Assembly: GCF_004299445.1 (NCBI RefSeq)
Contig: NZ_SCTC01000051.1
Location: 1-38,779, forward strand
Length of the DNA stretch: 38,779 nucleotides
Source: Phenylobacterium sp.
GTDB lineage: Bacteria > Pseudomonadota > Alphaproteobacteria > Caulobacterales > Caulobacteraceae
Reading direction: 5' to 3'
The notes below the pieces were generated by a model. It had not been told where the DNA came from, did no database searches, and saw only the letters and a list, made by a program, of their open reading frames with translations. The position numbers were made by a program, and so were the translations under genes. The first letter of the stretch is position 1, and each line of letters begins with the position of its first letter. This document shows, piece after piece, positions 15,990 to 24,411 of this stretch.

Positions 15990-16027
15990 CGAATCAAAGC
16001 GACGCTGACGCGCCACAGCGCCGGCCC

Positions 16028-17017
16028 TCATCGCCCGGCCCGTTCGCGTTCGATCTGGCGCCAGCGGGCGACGTTGCGCTGGTGCTCCTCGTAGGTCTCG
16101 GCGAACGCGTGGCCGCCCGTGCCGTCGGCGACGAAGAAGAGCTCGTTGGTCGAGGGCGGGTTCAGCACGGCCTCCAGCGAGGCGCGGCCCGGGTTGGCGA
16201 TCGGCCCGGGCGGAAGGCCTGGGACCTTGTAGCTGTTCCATGGGCTGTCGGCGGCCAGTTCCGAGACGCGGATGCCGCGACCCAGCGGTCGGCCCTTCGT
16301 GAGGCCATAGATGATGGTCGGATCCGTCTGCAGCAGCATGCCCCTGCGCAGCCGGTTGACGAAGATCGCCGCCACCCGCGGCCGCTCAGACGCCACGCCC
16401 GTCTCCTTCTCCACGATCGAGGCCAGGGTCACCGCCTCGTCCTGGGTCGTGAACGGCAGGCCCGGCTGACGCTTGGGCCACAGCTCGGCCATCACCTCGT
16501 CGTGGGCGGCCTGCATGCGCCGGATCACCGCCTCGCGCGTCTCGCCCCGCTGGATCTCGTAGCTGTCGGGCAGGATCGAACCCTCGGGCGGCTCGGCGAC
16601 GTCGCCGGTCAGCACCACTTCGCGGTTCAGGGCGTCCACCACCATGCCGCTGGTCCAGCCCTCGGGGATGGTCACCAGCCGTCGGACAACGCGCCCGGCG
16701 CGCACGTCGGCCAGCACCGAAGCCATCGAGGCGCCCGAGGCGATCTCGTACTCGCCGGCCTTGAGCTGACTCGCCGCGCCCGTCAGCCGGGCGGCCAGGT
16801 TGAACAGCGCGGCCGAGGAGATGACTCCGGCGTCCTTCAGGGTCTCGGAAATGCGCCCGACGCCCGCGCCGCGCTCGAGCACGACGGCGGTCACCTCGCC
16901 GTCCCTCGCCTTGGGCCCCGGGCCGGCAAAGCTCCACACCGCCGCCAGGGCCAGCAGCAGCGCAACGCCGGCTGCAGCGGCCCCGCCACGGAACGCCACC
17001 TTGCGCCGGCGGCTCAT
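16028..17017 (-). CDS. mltG: Endolytic murein transglycosylase MltG
   Basis: A 329-residue protein, typical of the YceG/MltG family. It has a cytoplasmic basic N-terminus (MSRRRK), one membrane helix (about 12-31), then a periplasmic LysM-like subdomain with GEYEIASGASMASVLADVRAG and the catalytic domain. The catalytic core LASIVEKETGVASERPRVAAIFVNRL (from residue 198) contains the conserved VEKET glutamates, and RRGMLLQTDPTIIYGL follows. MltG cleaves nascent glycan strands and so limits their length. It lies 49 nt after fabF, as in many alphaproteobacteria, linking lipid synthesis and wall growth. Confidence 0.95.
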   Translation of the reverse strand: MSRRRKVAFRGGAAAAGVALLLALAAVWSFAGPGPKARDGEVTAVVLERGAGVGRISETLKDAGVISSAALFNLAARLTGAASQLKAGEYEIASGASMASVLADVRAGRVVRRLVTIPEGWTSGMVVDALNREVVLTGDVAEPPEGSILPDSYEIQRGETREAVIRRMQAAHDEVMAELWPKRQPGLPFTTQDEAVTLASIVEKETGVASERPRVAAIFVNRLRRGMLLQTDPTIIYGLTKGRPLGRGIRVSELAADSPWNSYKVPGLPPGPIANPGRASLEAVLNPPSTNELFFVADGTGGHAFAETYEEHQRNVARWRQIERERAGR

Positions 17018-17066
17018 CGGCCCCTCCTCCGCCTTGGGATGGCGAGACCGGGGGCCGCGTCCGGCG

Positions 17067-18347
17067 TCACGCGTACTTCTTGAAGATCACGCAGGCGTTG
17101 GTGCCGCCGAAGCCGAAGCTGTTCGACATGGCCACGTCGATCTTCATCGGCTTGGCCTTGTGCGGCACGAGGTCGAGGACCGTCTCAACGTCGGGGTTGT
17201 CGAGGTTGATCGTCGGCGGAGCCACCTGGTCGCGGATCGCCAGGATCGCGAAGGCCGCCTCCAGCGCGCCGGCGGCGCCCAGCAGGTGGCCGGTCATCGA
17301 CTTGGTCGACGACATCGCCTTGCCCGGCGCCGAATTGCCCAGCAGGCGCTCGACGGCCCCCAGCTCGATGCCGTCGGCCATGGTCGAGGTGCCGTGAGCA
17401 TTGACGTAGTCGATGTCGGCGGCCTGCAGGCCTGAGTCCTTCAACGCCGCCGTCATGGCGCGGAAGCCGCCGTCGCCATCCTCGCTGGGGGCGGTGATGT
17501 GATAGGCGTCGCCCGACAGCCCGTAGCCCGCCACCTCGGCATAGATCTTCGCGCCGCGGGCCTTGGCGTGCTCCAGCTCTTCCAGCACCAGCACGGCCGC
17601 GCCCTCGCCCATGACGAAGCCGTCGCGGTCCTTGTCGTAGGGCCGGCTGGCCTTCTCGGGCGTGTCGTTGAAGGCGGTGGCCATGGCGCGGCAGGCGATG
17701 AAGCCCGCGATGCCGACCGGGACCACGCTGGCCTCGGCGCCGCCGCAGATCATCACGTCGGCGTCGCCGTACTTGATCAGCCGGGCCGCGTCGCCGATGG
17801 CGTGGGCGCCCGTGGCGCAGGCCGTCACCACCGCGTGGTTGGGGCCCTTGTAGCCGTAGCGGATCGAGACCTGGCCCGAGATCAGGTTGATCAGGGCCGA
17901 GGGAATGAAGAACGGGCTGACCTTGCGGGGGCCGCGCTCATGCAGCTCGATGGCCGTCTCGGCGATGGTGCCCAGGCCGCCGATGCCCGAGCCCAGCATG
18001 ACGCCGGTGCGCTCGCGGCCCTCATCGTCCTCAGGCAGCCAGCCCGCGTCCTTGACCGCTTCATCCGCGGCGGCGACGCCGTATAGGATGAAGTCGTCGA
18101 CGCGCCGGCGGTCCTTGGCCGACATGGTCTGGTCGGGGTCGAAGCTGCCCTCGATGTCGGGGCCGCCGCCGCCGCGACCGTCGACCCGCGGCACTTCGCA
18201 GGCGATCTTGCAGGCGTAGTCCGTGGTGTCGAACGCCGTGATGGCCCCGGCGCCGGACGTACCCGCCAGGATCTTCTTCCAGGTCAGTTCCCGGCCTTGC
18301 CCCAGCGGGGTCAGGAGACCGATGCCGGTGACGACGACTCGACGCAT
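17067..18347 (-). CDS. fabF: Beta-ketoacyl-ACP synthase II
   Basis: Condenses malonyl-ACP with acyl-ACP in fatty-acid elongation. It has 426 residues with the complete Cys-His-His triad: Cys177 in VVTACATGAHAIGD, His318 in NAHGTSTMADG and His354 in KSMTGHLLGAAGALE. The N-terminal RRVVVTGIGLLTPLG and C-terminal NSFGFGGTNACVIF are family hallmarks. A short glycine-rich insert near residues 58-63 is slightly unusual. It follows acpP after 95 nt that contain a hairpin which may reduce read-through. Confidence 0.97.
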   Translation of the reverse strand: MRRVVVTGIGLLTPLGQGRELTWKKILAGTSGAGAITAFDTTDYACKIACEVPRVDGRGGGGPDIEGSFDPDQTMSAKDRRRVDDFILYGVAAADEAVKDAGWLPEDDEGRERTGVMLGSGIGGLGTIAETAIELHERGPRKVSPFFIPSALINLISGQVSIRYGYKGPNHAVVTACATGAHAIGDAARLIKYGDADVMICGGAEASVVPVGIAGFIACRAMATAFNDTPEKASRPYDKDRDGFVMGEGAAVLVLEELEHAKARGAKIYAEVAGYGLSGDAYHITAPSEDGDGGFRAMTAALKDSGLQAADIDYVNAHGTSTMADGIELGAVERLLGNSAPGKAMSSTKSMTGHLLGAAGALEAAFAILAIRDQVAPPTINLDNPDVETVLDLVPHKAKPMKIDVAMSNSFGFGGTNACVIFKKYA

Positions 18348-18357
18348 GTGCTGGCCT

Positions 18358-18406
18358 CAAAAGCGAACCGCCGCGCCTCGAGGTTCTACCCAGGGGACGC
18401 GGCGGC
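18358..18406 (-). terminator. Attenuator-like hairpin between acpP and fabF
   Basis: The arms 18398-18405 and 18368-18375 pair over 8 bp around a loop that holds a CCTCGAGG palindrome. On the minus strand the stem is followed by TTCGCTTTTG. It may act as a partial terminator that keeps acpP mRNA more abundant than fabF. Confidence 0.4.
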
Positions 18407-18442
18407 TCTTTGAAACGATTCTAGGTCGCGCGCGGGGGGCTG

Positions 18443-18682
18443 TTAGGCGCCCAGTCGCTCGGCGATGAATTTCACCGCGTCGCCGACCGTCTGGATGTGC
18501 TCGGCGGCGTCATCCGGAATCTCGATATCGAACTCTTCCTCGAACGCCATGACCAGCTCGACGTTGTCGAGGCTGTCGGCGCCCAGGTCGTCGATAAAGC
18601 TGGCCTTCTCGGTCACCTTCTCGGGGTCCGCATCGAGATGCTCAATAACAATCTTGCGGACGCGTTCAAGGACGTCGGACAT
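18443..18682 (-). CDS. acpP: Acyl carrier protein
   Basis: A 79-residue acidic four-helix protein. The phosphopantetheine attachment site is Ser37 in [21 protein letters not shown], the canonical DSL motif. It carries growing acyl chains for the Fab enzymes encoded on both sides. It is separated from fabG by 121 nt, long enough for a promoter of its own, and from fabF by an attenuator-like hairpin. Together these suggest independent high expression, as seen for acpP in other bacteria. Confidence 0.98.
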   Translation of the reverse strand: MSDVLERVRKIVIEHLDADPEKVTEKASFIDDLGADSLDNVELVMAFEEEFDIEIPDDAAEHIQTVGDAVKFIAERLGA

Positions 18683-18712
18683 TCGTAGGGTCCCTCAGGG
18701 GTTAGTCAGGTC

Positions 18713-18743
18713 ATTGCATCGGCGACGGCGACGGTGAAGTCAA
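18713..18743 (-). promoter_or_regulatory. Possible acpP promoter
   Basis: On the minus strand TTGACT (18743-18738) and TGCAAT (18718-18713) are 19 nt apart, placing a start about 25 nt before the acpP ATG. The spacing is longer than ideal. Confidence 0.3.
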
Positions 18744-18803
18744 CTGTCGCTTGGGCGTTCAAATCCGCGGGGCGGTTAGCACGTTCCCCGCTACAGGCGA
18801 AAG

Positions 18804-19544
18804 TCAGATCATCACCATGCCGCCGTTCACATGCAGCGTCTGGCCGGTGACGTATCCCGCTTCGTCCGACGCCAGATAGGCGCATGCGGCGGCCACGTCA
18901 CCCCCCGAGCCCAGCCGACCAGAGGGGATCTTGCTCAGGATGGCTTCCTTCTGCGCATCGTTCAGCCCGTCGGTCATCGGGCTCTCGATGAAGCCCGGGG
19001 CGACGCAGTTCACGGTGATGCCGCGGCTGGCGACTTCCTGGGCCAAGGCCTTGGAAAACCCGATCATTCCAGCCTTGGAGGCGGCGTAGTTGGCCTGGCC
19101 GGGGTTGCCCATCACGCCGACGACCGACGTGATGCCGATGATGCGGCCGAAGCGGCGCTTCATCATCCCGCGCATGGCCGCGCGGCTGAGCCTGAAATAG
19201 CTCTCCAGGTTGACCTTGATCACGGCCTCCCAGTCGTCGTCCTTCATGCGCATCAGCAAGCCGTCCTTGGTGATGCCGGCGTTGGCCACCAGGATGTCCA
19301 GCGGCGCCCCGCCGGCCTTCTCGGCGGCCTCGACAAGGCCATCCACGGCGGCCGAATCGGCGAGGTTCGCCGACGCGACAGCGGCCCGTTCCTTCAGGCT
19401 GGCGGCCAGGTCCTGCAGCACCGCCTCGCGGGTGCCCGAAAGCACGACATTGGCCCCGCGGGCGTGCAGGGTCTTTGCGATCTCGGCGCCAATGCCCCCG
19501 GTGGCGCCGGTGACGAGAGCGGTCTTGCCGGTAAGGTCGAACAT
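18804..19544 (-). CDS. fabG: 3-oxoacyl-ACP reductase
   Basis: NADPH-dependent reduction of beta-ketoacyl-ACP. It is a 246-residue classical short-chain dehydrogenase: TGATGGIG cofactor motif (12-19), NAG at 88-90, and the catalytic Asn112, Ser140, Tyr153 and Lys157 (ANYAASKAG). The end GYVTGQTLHVNGGMVMI is typical of FabG. The ATG at 19544 has AGAGG upstream and lies 8 nt after the fabD stop. The longer open frame to 19721 overlaps fabD and is not used. Confidence 0.97.
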   Translation of the reverse strand: MFDLTGKTALVTGATGGIGAEIAKTLHARGANVVLSGTREAVLQDLAASLKERAAVASANLADSAAVDGLVEAAEKAGGAPLDILVANAGITKDGLLMRMKDDDWEAVIKVNLESYFRLSRAAMRGMMKRRFGRIIGITSVVGVMGNPGQANYAASKAGMIGFSKALAQEVASRGITVNCVAPGFIESPMTDGLNDAQKEAILSKIPSGRLGSGGDVAAACAYLASDEAGYVTGQTLHVNGGMVMI

Positions 19545-19552
19545 GCTGCCTC

Positions 19553-20497
19553 TCAGAACGACTTGGCGAAGGCTTCGAGGTCGGCCGGGCCGTTGAGCGG
19601 CACAGCCTCGGCGTCTGGGGCGATGCGCTTGGCCATGCCCGAAAGCACCTTGCCTGCGCCGGCCTCGGCGAAGCGGGTCACGCCGCCGGCTTCCGCCATC
19701 CAGACCATGCTCTCGCGCCACCGAACGCGGCCGGTGACCTGCTCGACCAGCATCCGGCGGATCGCCTCGGGGTCGTTGGTCGGCTGGGCGGTGACGTTGG
19801 CCACGAGCGGCGCGCGAGGGCTGACGATGGTCGCCGACGCCAGGGCCTCGGCCATCTCGTCGGCGGCAGGCTGCATCAGCGGACAGTGGAAGGGCGCCGA
19901 CACGTTGAGCGGGATCGCGCGCGCGCCCAGCTCCTTGGCCTTCTCGATGGCCCGGTCGACCGCGGCCTTGTCGCCGGAGATCACCACATTGCCGTTGTTG
20001 TTGTCGTTGGCGACGACGCAGACGCCCACCTCGGATCCGGCCTTGGCGGCTTCTTCGGCCAGCGCCAGGTCGGTCTTGGGGCCAATCAACGACGCCATGG
20101 CGCCCTGCCCAACCGGCACAGCGCGTTGCATAGCCTGGCCGCGCAGCTTCAGCAGGCGCGCAGTGTCCGACAGGCTGATCGCGCCCGCCGACGCCAGCGC
20201 CGAATACTCACCCAGGCTGTGACCGGCGACGAAGGCGGCCTTCTCGACGGCGACGCCGAAGTCTTTCTCCAGCGTCCGCATGATGGCCACGCTGACGGCC
20301 ATCAGCGCCGGCTGCGCGTTCTCGGTTAGGGTGAGCTGGTCTTCGGGACCGCCCTTCATCAAGGCCGAGAGCTTTTGGCCTAGCGCCTCGTCCACTTCCT
20401 GGAAGACTTCCCGGGCGGAAGCGAAGGCATCAGCTAAGTCTTGGCCCATGCCGACGGCCTGACTGCCTTGTCCGGGGAAGAGAAAGGCGAGGGTCAT
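19553..20497 (-). CDS. fabD: Malonyl-CoA:ACP transacylase
   Basis: Transfers malonyl from CoA to ACP, the entry step for chain elongation. It has 314 residues. The N-terminus FLFPGQGSQAVGMG is the family signature. The nucleophile is Ser94 in GHSLGEYSAL, and His204 in NVSAPFHCPLM completes the dyad. It is the first gene of the fabD-fabG-acpP-fabF-mltG-yicC-gmk run. It diverges from the alcohol dehydrogenase gene across an 85-nt spacer that must hold both promoters. Confidence 0.97.
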   Translation of the reverse strand: MTLAFLFPGQGSQAVGMGQDLADAFASAREVFQEVDEALGQKLSALMKGGPEDQLTLTENAQPALMAVSVAIMRTLEKDFGVAVEKAAFVAGHSLGEYSALASAGAISLSDTARLLKLRGQAMQRAVPVGQGAMASLIGPKTDLALAEEAAKAGSEVGVCVVANDNNNGNVVISGDKAAVDRAIEKAKELGARAIPLNVSAPFHCPLMQPAADEMAEALASATIVSPRAPLVANVTAQPTNDPEAIRRMLVEQVTGRVRWRESMVWMAEAGGVTRFAEAGAGKVLSGMAKRIAPDAEAVPLNGPADLEAFAKSF

Positions 20498-20582
20498 GCG
20501 ATCCCGCTCCTAGTGAGTCCGAGGCGCGAGGGTTAGGGGATAGAGGCAGCGCAGACAAGAATGACGAGTTGGGGAGTAATCC

Positions 20583-21662
20583 ATGAAAGCTGTGATCCGA
20601 CGGGATAAGCGCCTGGTCTGTGACGAGATCGCCGACCTGACCCCTGGCGCCGGCCAGGTCCTCGTGAAGACCCTGGCCTGCGGGATCTGCGGATCCGACC
20701 TGCATGCGCTGCATCACATGGAGCACATGATCGACCTGTCGCGCCGCGCCGGCGCGCCCGATAACGGCTTCGATCCGGCCGCCGACACGGTGTTCGGCCA
20801 CGAGTTCTGCGCCGAGATCTTGGATCATGGTCCCGGCTCGCCCAAGACCCTGAAGGCCGGAACCCGTGTGGTCAGCGTGCCCGTAACCCTGCACGGCGCC
20901 GGCATGGAGGCCCTGGGCTTCTCGAACCGTCTGCCGGGCGGCTTCGCGGAGCAGATGCTGCTCACCGAGGCGATGGTCCTGGAAGTCCCAAATGGTCTGC
21001 CCACCGACAAGGCCGCCCTCACCGAGCCGTTCGCGGTCGGCGCTCACGCGGTCGCCAAGGCGAAACTCGAGCCGAAGTCGGTCTCCCTCGTCGTCGGTTG
21101 CGGTCCTGTGGGCCTGGCGGTGATCGCCGGGCTCAAGGCCAAGGGTCACGGTCCGATCATCGCCGCCGACTTCTCCCCGCGCCGCCGCGCCGCCGCCGAG
21201 AAGCTGGGCGCCGACATCGTCGTCGACCCCGCGGTCGAGAATCCGCATGAACGCTGGGAGACCTTGGGCGTGCCGCGCAGCCGCGCCGCCCAGTCCATGA
21301 TGCGGATGATGGGCAACACCATCGCCCAGCCGGTGGTGTTCGAATGCGTGGGCTCCCCGGGCGTCCTCCAGTCGCTGATCGAGGCCGCGCCCGCCGGCGC
21401 GCAGATCGTCGTCGCGGGCGTCTGCATGGAGACCGACAAGATCGAGCCCTCGATCGCCATCACCAAGGAAATCGAACTGACCTTCGTGTTCGGCTACACG
21501 CCCGATGAGTTTGCGCTGACCCTGCGCCAGCTGGCCGAGGGGATCATCGATGTGGATGGCCTCGTGACCGGCTCTGTAGGCCTGGGCGGCGTGGCGGGCG
21601 CGTTCAAGGCCCTGGGCGACCCGGAAGCCCACGTGAAGATCCTGGTGAAGCCGAACGGCTAA
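20583..21662 (+). CDS. Zinc-type medium-chain alcohol dehydrogenase family protein
   Basis: A 359-residue MDR-superfamily enzyme. The catalytic-zinc region is LACGICGSDLHALH (Cys near 36) with GHEFCAEI, and the nucleotide-binding turn is VVGCGPVGLAVIAGL. The usual four-cysteine structural-zinc loop is absent. In its place is a sequence rich in hydrophobic residues (VPVTLHGAGMEALGFSNRLPGGFAEQML). That pattern is found in several uncharacterised dehydrogenases, so the substrate is unknown. It is divergent from fabD and ends overlapping the convergent PodJ-like gene by 4 nt. Confidence 0.87.
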   Translation: MKAVIRRDKRLVCDEIADLTPGAGQVLVKTLACGICGSDLHALHHMEHMIDLSRRAGAPDNGFDPAADTVFGHEFCAEILDHGPGSPKTLKAGTRVVSVPVTLHGAGMEALGFSNRLPGGFAEQMLLTEAMVLEVPNGLPTDKAALTEPFAVGAHAVAKAKLEPKSVSLVVGCGPVGLAVIAGLKAKGHGPIIAADFSPRRRAAAEKLGADIVVDPAVENPHERWETLGVPRSRAAQSMMRMMGNTIAQPVVFECVGSPGVLQSLIEAAPAGAQIVVAGVCMETDKIEPSIAITKEIELTFVFGYTPDEFALTLRQLAEGIIDVDGLVTGSVGLGGVAGAFKALGDPEAHVKILVKPNG

Positions 21663-22924
21663 CGACGCGCCAGTTCGGGGTGATCGCGAAGATAGGCGGC
21701 CGCGGCGGCCCGCAGCTGCGGCGTCGCCACGCCGTCGGCGGGCCCGACATAGTACCCTTGCCGGGCCAGCAGCGTCTGCGTCTCGGCCAAGGTCGTTGCC
21801 GGGGGCACAAGAGGGTCGGGTTCACGATCCGCCGCGGGGGCCAGACCGGGCCGGAAGGCGACGGAATCGCGATCCAGCCCCGCGCGCTCAGCCGCTGACA
21901 GTCGGCCTTCCAATTCCACCTGCTTCTCGCGCGCCGCCAAATCCCCGGCGTTCGCGGCGATGGAGAACCAGCGATAGGCCTCGCGCAGATTGCGCGACAC
22001 GCCCCGCCCGGACTCGTACAGCAGGCCGAGGTTGAACTGGCTGTCGACCACGCCCCGCTCGGCGGCGCGACGAAACCAGGCCGCGGCTTCCTCGACGTCT
22101 CGCGGCCCGCCGTCGCCCTCGGTCAGGAATAGCCCAAGGTTGTGCATGGCGACGCGATTGCCGCCGCCCGCCGCCCGCCGCGTCCAGAGCCTCGCGGCTG
22201 CAAGATCCCGGGGAAGTCCCGCTCTCGCGGTTTCGTAGAGGCCTGCCAGTTGAAGTTGCGCGTCGGGGTCTCCTGCCTCGGCGAGACCGGTGAGCCTCGG
22301 CAGCGCATCGGCCTCCCCGCGAGCCAGGGCCGCCTGGACGGCCGCGAGCGAGTCCCTCGACGCCGCCGTCGCCGTCAGGGTCGCTGGCGCACCCGCGCCT
22401 GTTGCGATTGGCCTCGCGAATGGCTGTGGCGAGCTCAATCCAGGTCGCAGAGGGAGAACCGGGCGGTGCACCCGAAGGCCTTCGACGACAATTGCGGGCA
22501 TGAGGTCAGGCTTGGCGGCCACCACCGCGGCCGCCCCCGAAACCGCCAGCGCGGCCAGGGCCGCAGCCACCACCAGGATCGCGCGCACCGGCCCTGGGTC
22601 TGGGACGGCCTGCGTGGCGTCCAGCGCATCGAGCGTCGCGGCATGGCACGCGGCCTCGGCGTCGAGACGGGCCGAAAGCCTCGCCAGCGCGGCCACGAGC
22701 TGGTCGATCCGACCCTGGGACTGCGCCTCGGACTTGGCGAGGCGCCCCGCCAGAACGTTGAGCGCCTCGACCAAGGACTGGGCTGTCGACGCCGAAAAGG
22801 CCTCGCCCCCAGCGCCCGCCAGACGAGCCTCGAGGCGCACCAGGATGCCGCGCATGTCCTCAATCGCGCGGACCGTGCGCTCGTCCTCAAGCCCTGTCGG
22901 GATGGGCCAGCCGCCCTCCGCCAT
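21659..22924 (-). CDS. Miniature PodJ-like protein: coiled coil, membrane helix, SEL1 repeats, peptidoglycan-binding domain
   Basis: A 421-residue protein. The start at 22924 is preferred because CGGAGTAGAG precedes that ATG; the extra 33 codons up to 23023 look non-coding. The order is a cytoplasmic helical segment (about 15-100), one membrane helix (AILVVAAALAALAVSGAAAVV), a proline-rich linker, and about three SEL1 repeats (AQLQLAGLYETARAG, AMHNLGLFLTEGDGG, SQFNLGLLYESGRGV). A C-terminal PG_binding_1-like domain (LLARQGYYVGPADG) follows. This is the architecture of the Caulobacter polarity factor PodJ, but much shorter. It is divergent from the pilus operon. A polar scaffold role is inferred. 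Confidence 0.8.
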   Translation of the reverse strand: MAEGGWPIPTGLEDERTVRAIEDMRGILVRLEARLAGAGGEAFSASTAQSLVEALNVLAGRLAKSEAQSQGRIDQLVAALARLSARLDAEAACHAATLDALDATQAVPDPGPVRAILVVAAALAALAVSGAAAVVAAKPDLMPAIVVEGLRVHRPVLPLRPGLSSPQPFARPIATGAGAPATLTATAASRDSLAAVQAALARGEADALPRLTGLAEAGDPDAQLQLAGLYETARAGLPRDLAAARLWTRRAAGGGNRVAMHNLGLFLTEGDGGPRDVEEAAAWFRRAAERGVVDSQFNLGLLYESGRGVSRNLREAYRWFSIAANAGDLAAREKQVELEGRLSAAERAGLDRDSVAFRPGLAPAADREPDPLVPPATTLAETQTLLARQGYYVGPADGVATPQLRAAAAAYLRDHPELARR

Positions 22925-23381
22925 CTCTACTCCGTCCGCTGGCGTCCCGGGGAACGCGCAGGTCTGCACGCGCATGGTGTGGGGCAGGAAACGCTCCCAT
23001 TTCTCTGGGACGCCAGACTCCATGCCAAGTCAGCACTTCCATACTGCGCCAGGCCGCCAAGGACAGCTACGGGATTCGCCTGTAGCGGGTGAAGCCTGGA
23101 CCTAGCCCTCTTCTTCTGCATACCCTTGAGAAACAAATATTGCGGGCTCAAGAACTGAGGCTACCCGGAACTGAGGGCTCGACAATTGACCGTAGGCGAG
23201 TTGGGTAGGCGCCAACTTGACAGTGAAGGGGCGCAGTTCTACGCACGCAAGATGGCTAACGGATGGTAAAGGCGAGCGCCACAACCTCCGGCGTCATCTC
23301 GCTCTACTTTTCCCCAATCAGGGGAATATTTGTCTCATTGCGTTGGTTCGGGACCGCGCAAGCAAAAGTCGGGAGTGCCAA
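22925..23381. promoter_or_regulatory. 457-nt divergent control region between PodJ-like gene and pilus operon
   Basis: No protein gene fits here. It contains GAACTGAGG twice (23152-23160, 23168-23176), the block GTAGGCG-AGTTGG-GTAGGCG-CCAACT (23192-23217) that combines a direct and an inverted repeat, and a promoter at 23217-23245. Further on is the palindrome TTCCCC-AATCA-GGGGAA (23310-23326) in the leader. The repeats look like operators for one or more regulators. Confidence 0.5.
23217..23245 (+). promoter_or_regulatory. Putative promoter of the chaperone-usher operon
   Basis: The consensus -35 TTGACA (23217-23222) and a weaker TACGCA (23240-23245) are spaced 17 nt apart. The -35 abuts the CCAACT arm of the inverted repeat at 23199-23217, so a protein bound there would touch RNA polymerase. 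The predicted leader is about 130 nt. Confidence 0.45.
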
Positions 23382-23909
23382 ATGAAGCTCCGTATCGCCC
23401 TCGTCGCAGTAACCGCCGTCAGTGCGGCCGCCCTCTCGGCTGAGGCCGCGCCAGTGAGCGGCAACACCACGGCGCAGGCCAGCATCGTCGCACCGAACCA
23501 GGTGAACGCCACCCGCGCGCTGCAGTTCGGTTCTATCGCAAAGCCGACGACCGGCTCAAACACGGTCACCGTCGCGTCGGCGGCGTCGGGCGCCGCGACG
23601 CCCACGCTGACGGGCGGTGGCAACGCGTTCATTCCCACCTCGGGCCAGGCCGCTGCAGCGACCTTTCGGATCACGGGAACGGCCAATCAGACCTACTCGG
23701 TCACCAACAACACCCTGACCTTCCCGACCGCCGGCGCGAACCTGACGGGCATCGGCTCGGAAAGCCCCGTCGCCGCCAGCGGGACGCTGAATACGCTGCC
23801 CGGTTCAGGCCAGGACGACCTGTTCATCGGCGGCCACTTCGACATTTCGCCGACTACGGCCGTTAACACCTACAATGGTACGCTGAGCATCACCGTCGAC
23901 TTCAACTGA
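23382..23909 (+). CDS. DUF4402-type pilin, probable major subunit of a chaperone-usher pilus
   Basis: A 175-residue protein with a Sec signal (MKLRIALVAVTAVSAAALSAEA). The mature chain is an Ig-like, strand-rich DUF4402 domain: QASIVAPNQVNATRALQFGSI, a glycine/threonine-rich core, GGHFDIS, and YNGTLSITVDFN at the C-terminus. DUF4402 proteins are often found beside usher genes and behave as pilus subunits. GGGAG lies 6 nt before the ATG at 23382; the longer frame from 23217 is leader. Being first and nearest the promoter suggests it is the most abundant subunit. Polymerisation by donor-strand exchange is inferred from the family context. Confidence 0.85.
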   Translation: MKLRIALVAVTAVSAAALSAEAAPVSGNTTAQASIVAPNQVNATRALQFGSIAKPTTGSNTVTVASAASGAATPTLTGGGNAFIPTSGQAAAATFRITGTANQTYSVTNNTLTFPTAGANLTGIGSESPVAASGTLNTLPGSGQDDLFIGGHFDISPTTAVNTYNGTLSITVDFN

Positions 23910-23946
23910 TCGGGGGCCGGCAAGCCGGCCTACAGGTTTCCCGAGC

Positions 23947-24411
23947 ATGATCCGAGCCGCCGTCATCGCCGTCGCGTTCGCCGCCGCCACGCCGGCCGCG
24001 GCCCTCGAGGCGCGCGCGCAGGCCCGGGCGACGATCCTGGACCCGGCTATGCTGCGGCTGGTCTGGCCGGCGGCCTTGCCCACCGTGATCGGCTCAGCGG
24101 ATGGCGCGCGCTTCGTGGGCCGCATCCCATCCATGGGTATGGCGATGATGATGCCGGCCAACGCGCGGCTGGTGATCCAGCGCCAGGATGAAGTCGGCGA
24201 AACGGCGCCGACGGGCTTCGAGGTTGTGAGCGCCGGTCCGGGCCGCGGCTACATCGTGCGGACCAGCTACACCCGCGACGCCCTCCAGTCTCTTGACGGC
24301 CTGATCGTCGGCGGCGCCCTGCCCGGCAGCGCGGCCGCCAGCATCGATGTGGCGCGGAACCCCGCCGTCGCCTCGACGCAGGCGCTCATGGTCGTGGTCC
24401 AGTACAACTGA
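23947..24411 (+). CDS. Secreted minor pilus subunit candidate, diverged DUF4402-like
   Basis: A 154-residue protein with a short signal peptide (MIRAAVIAVAFAAATPAAA). No family is recognised outright. Its start ARAQARATILDPAMLRLVW echoes the ASIVAP...LQFG strand of the pilin. Its end ALMVVVQYN echoes the ITVDFN and VSVDYN ends of the pilin and adhesin. A methionine-rich stretch (SMGMAMMMP) is odd. It overlaps the chaperone start in TGATG, so the two are translationally coupled. It could be a minor, initiating or terminating subunit. Confidence 0.7.
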   Translation: MIRAAVIAVAFAAATPAAALEARAQARATILDPAMLRLVWPAALPTVIGSADGARFVGRIPSMGMAMMMPANARLVIQRQDEVGETAPTGFEVVSAGPGRGYIVRTSYTRDALQSLDGLIVGGALPGSAAASIDVARNPAVASTQALMVVVQYN

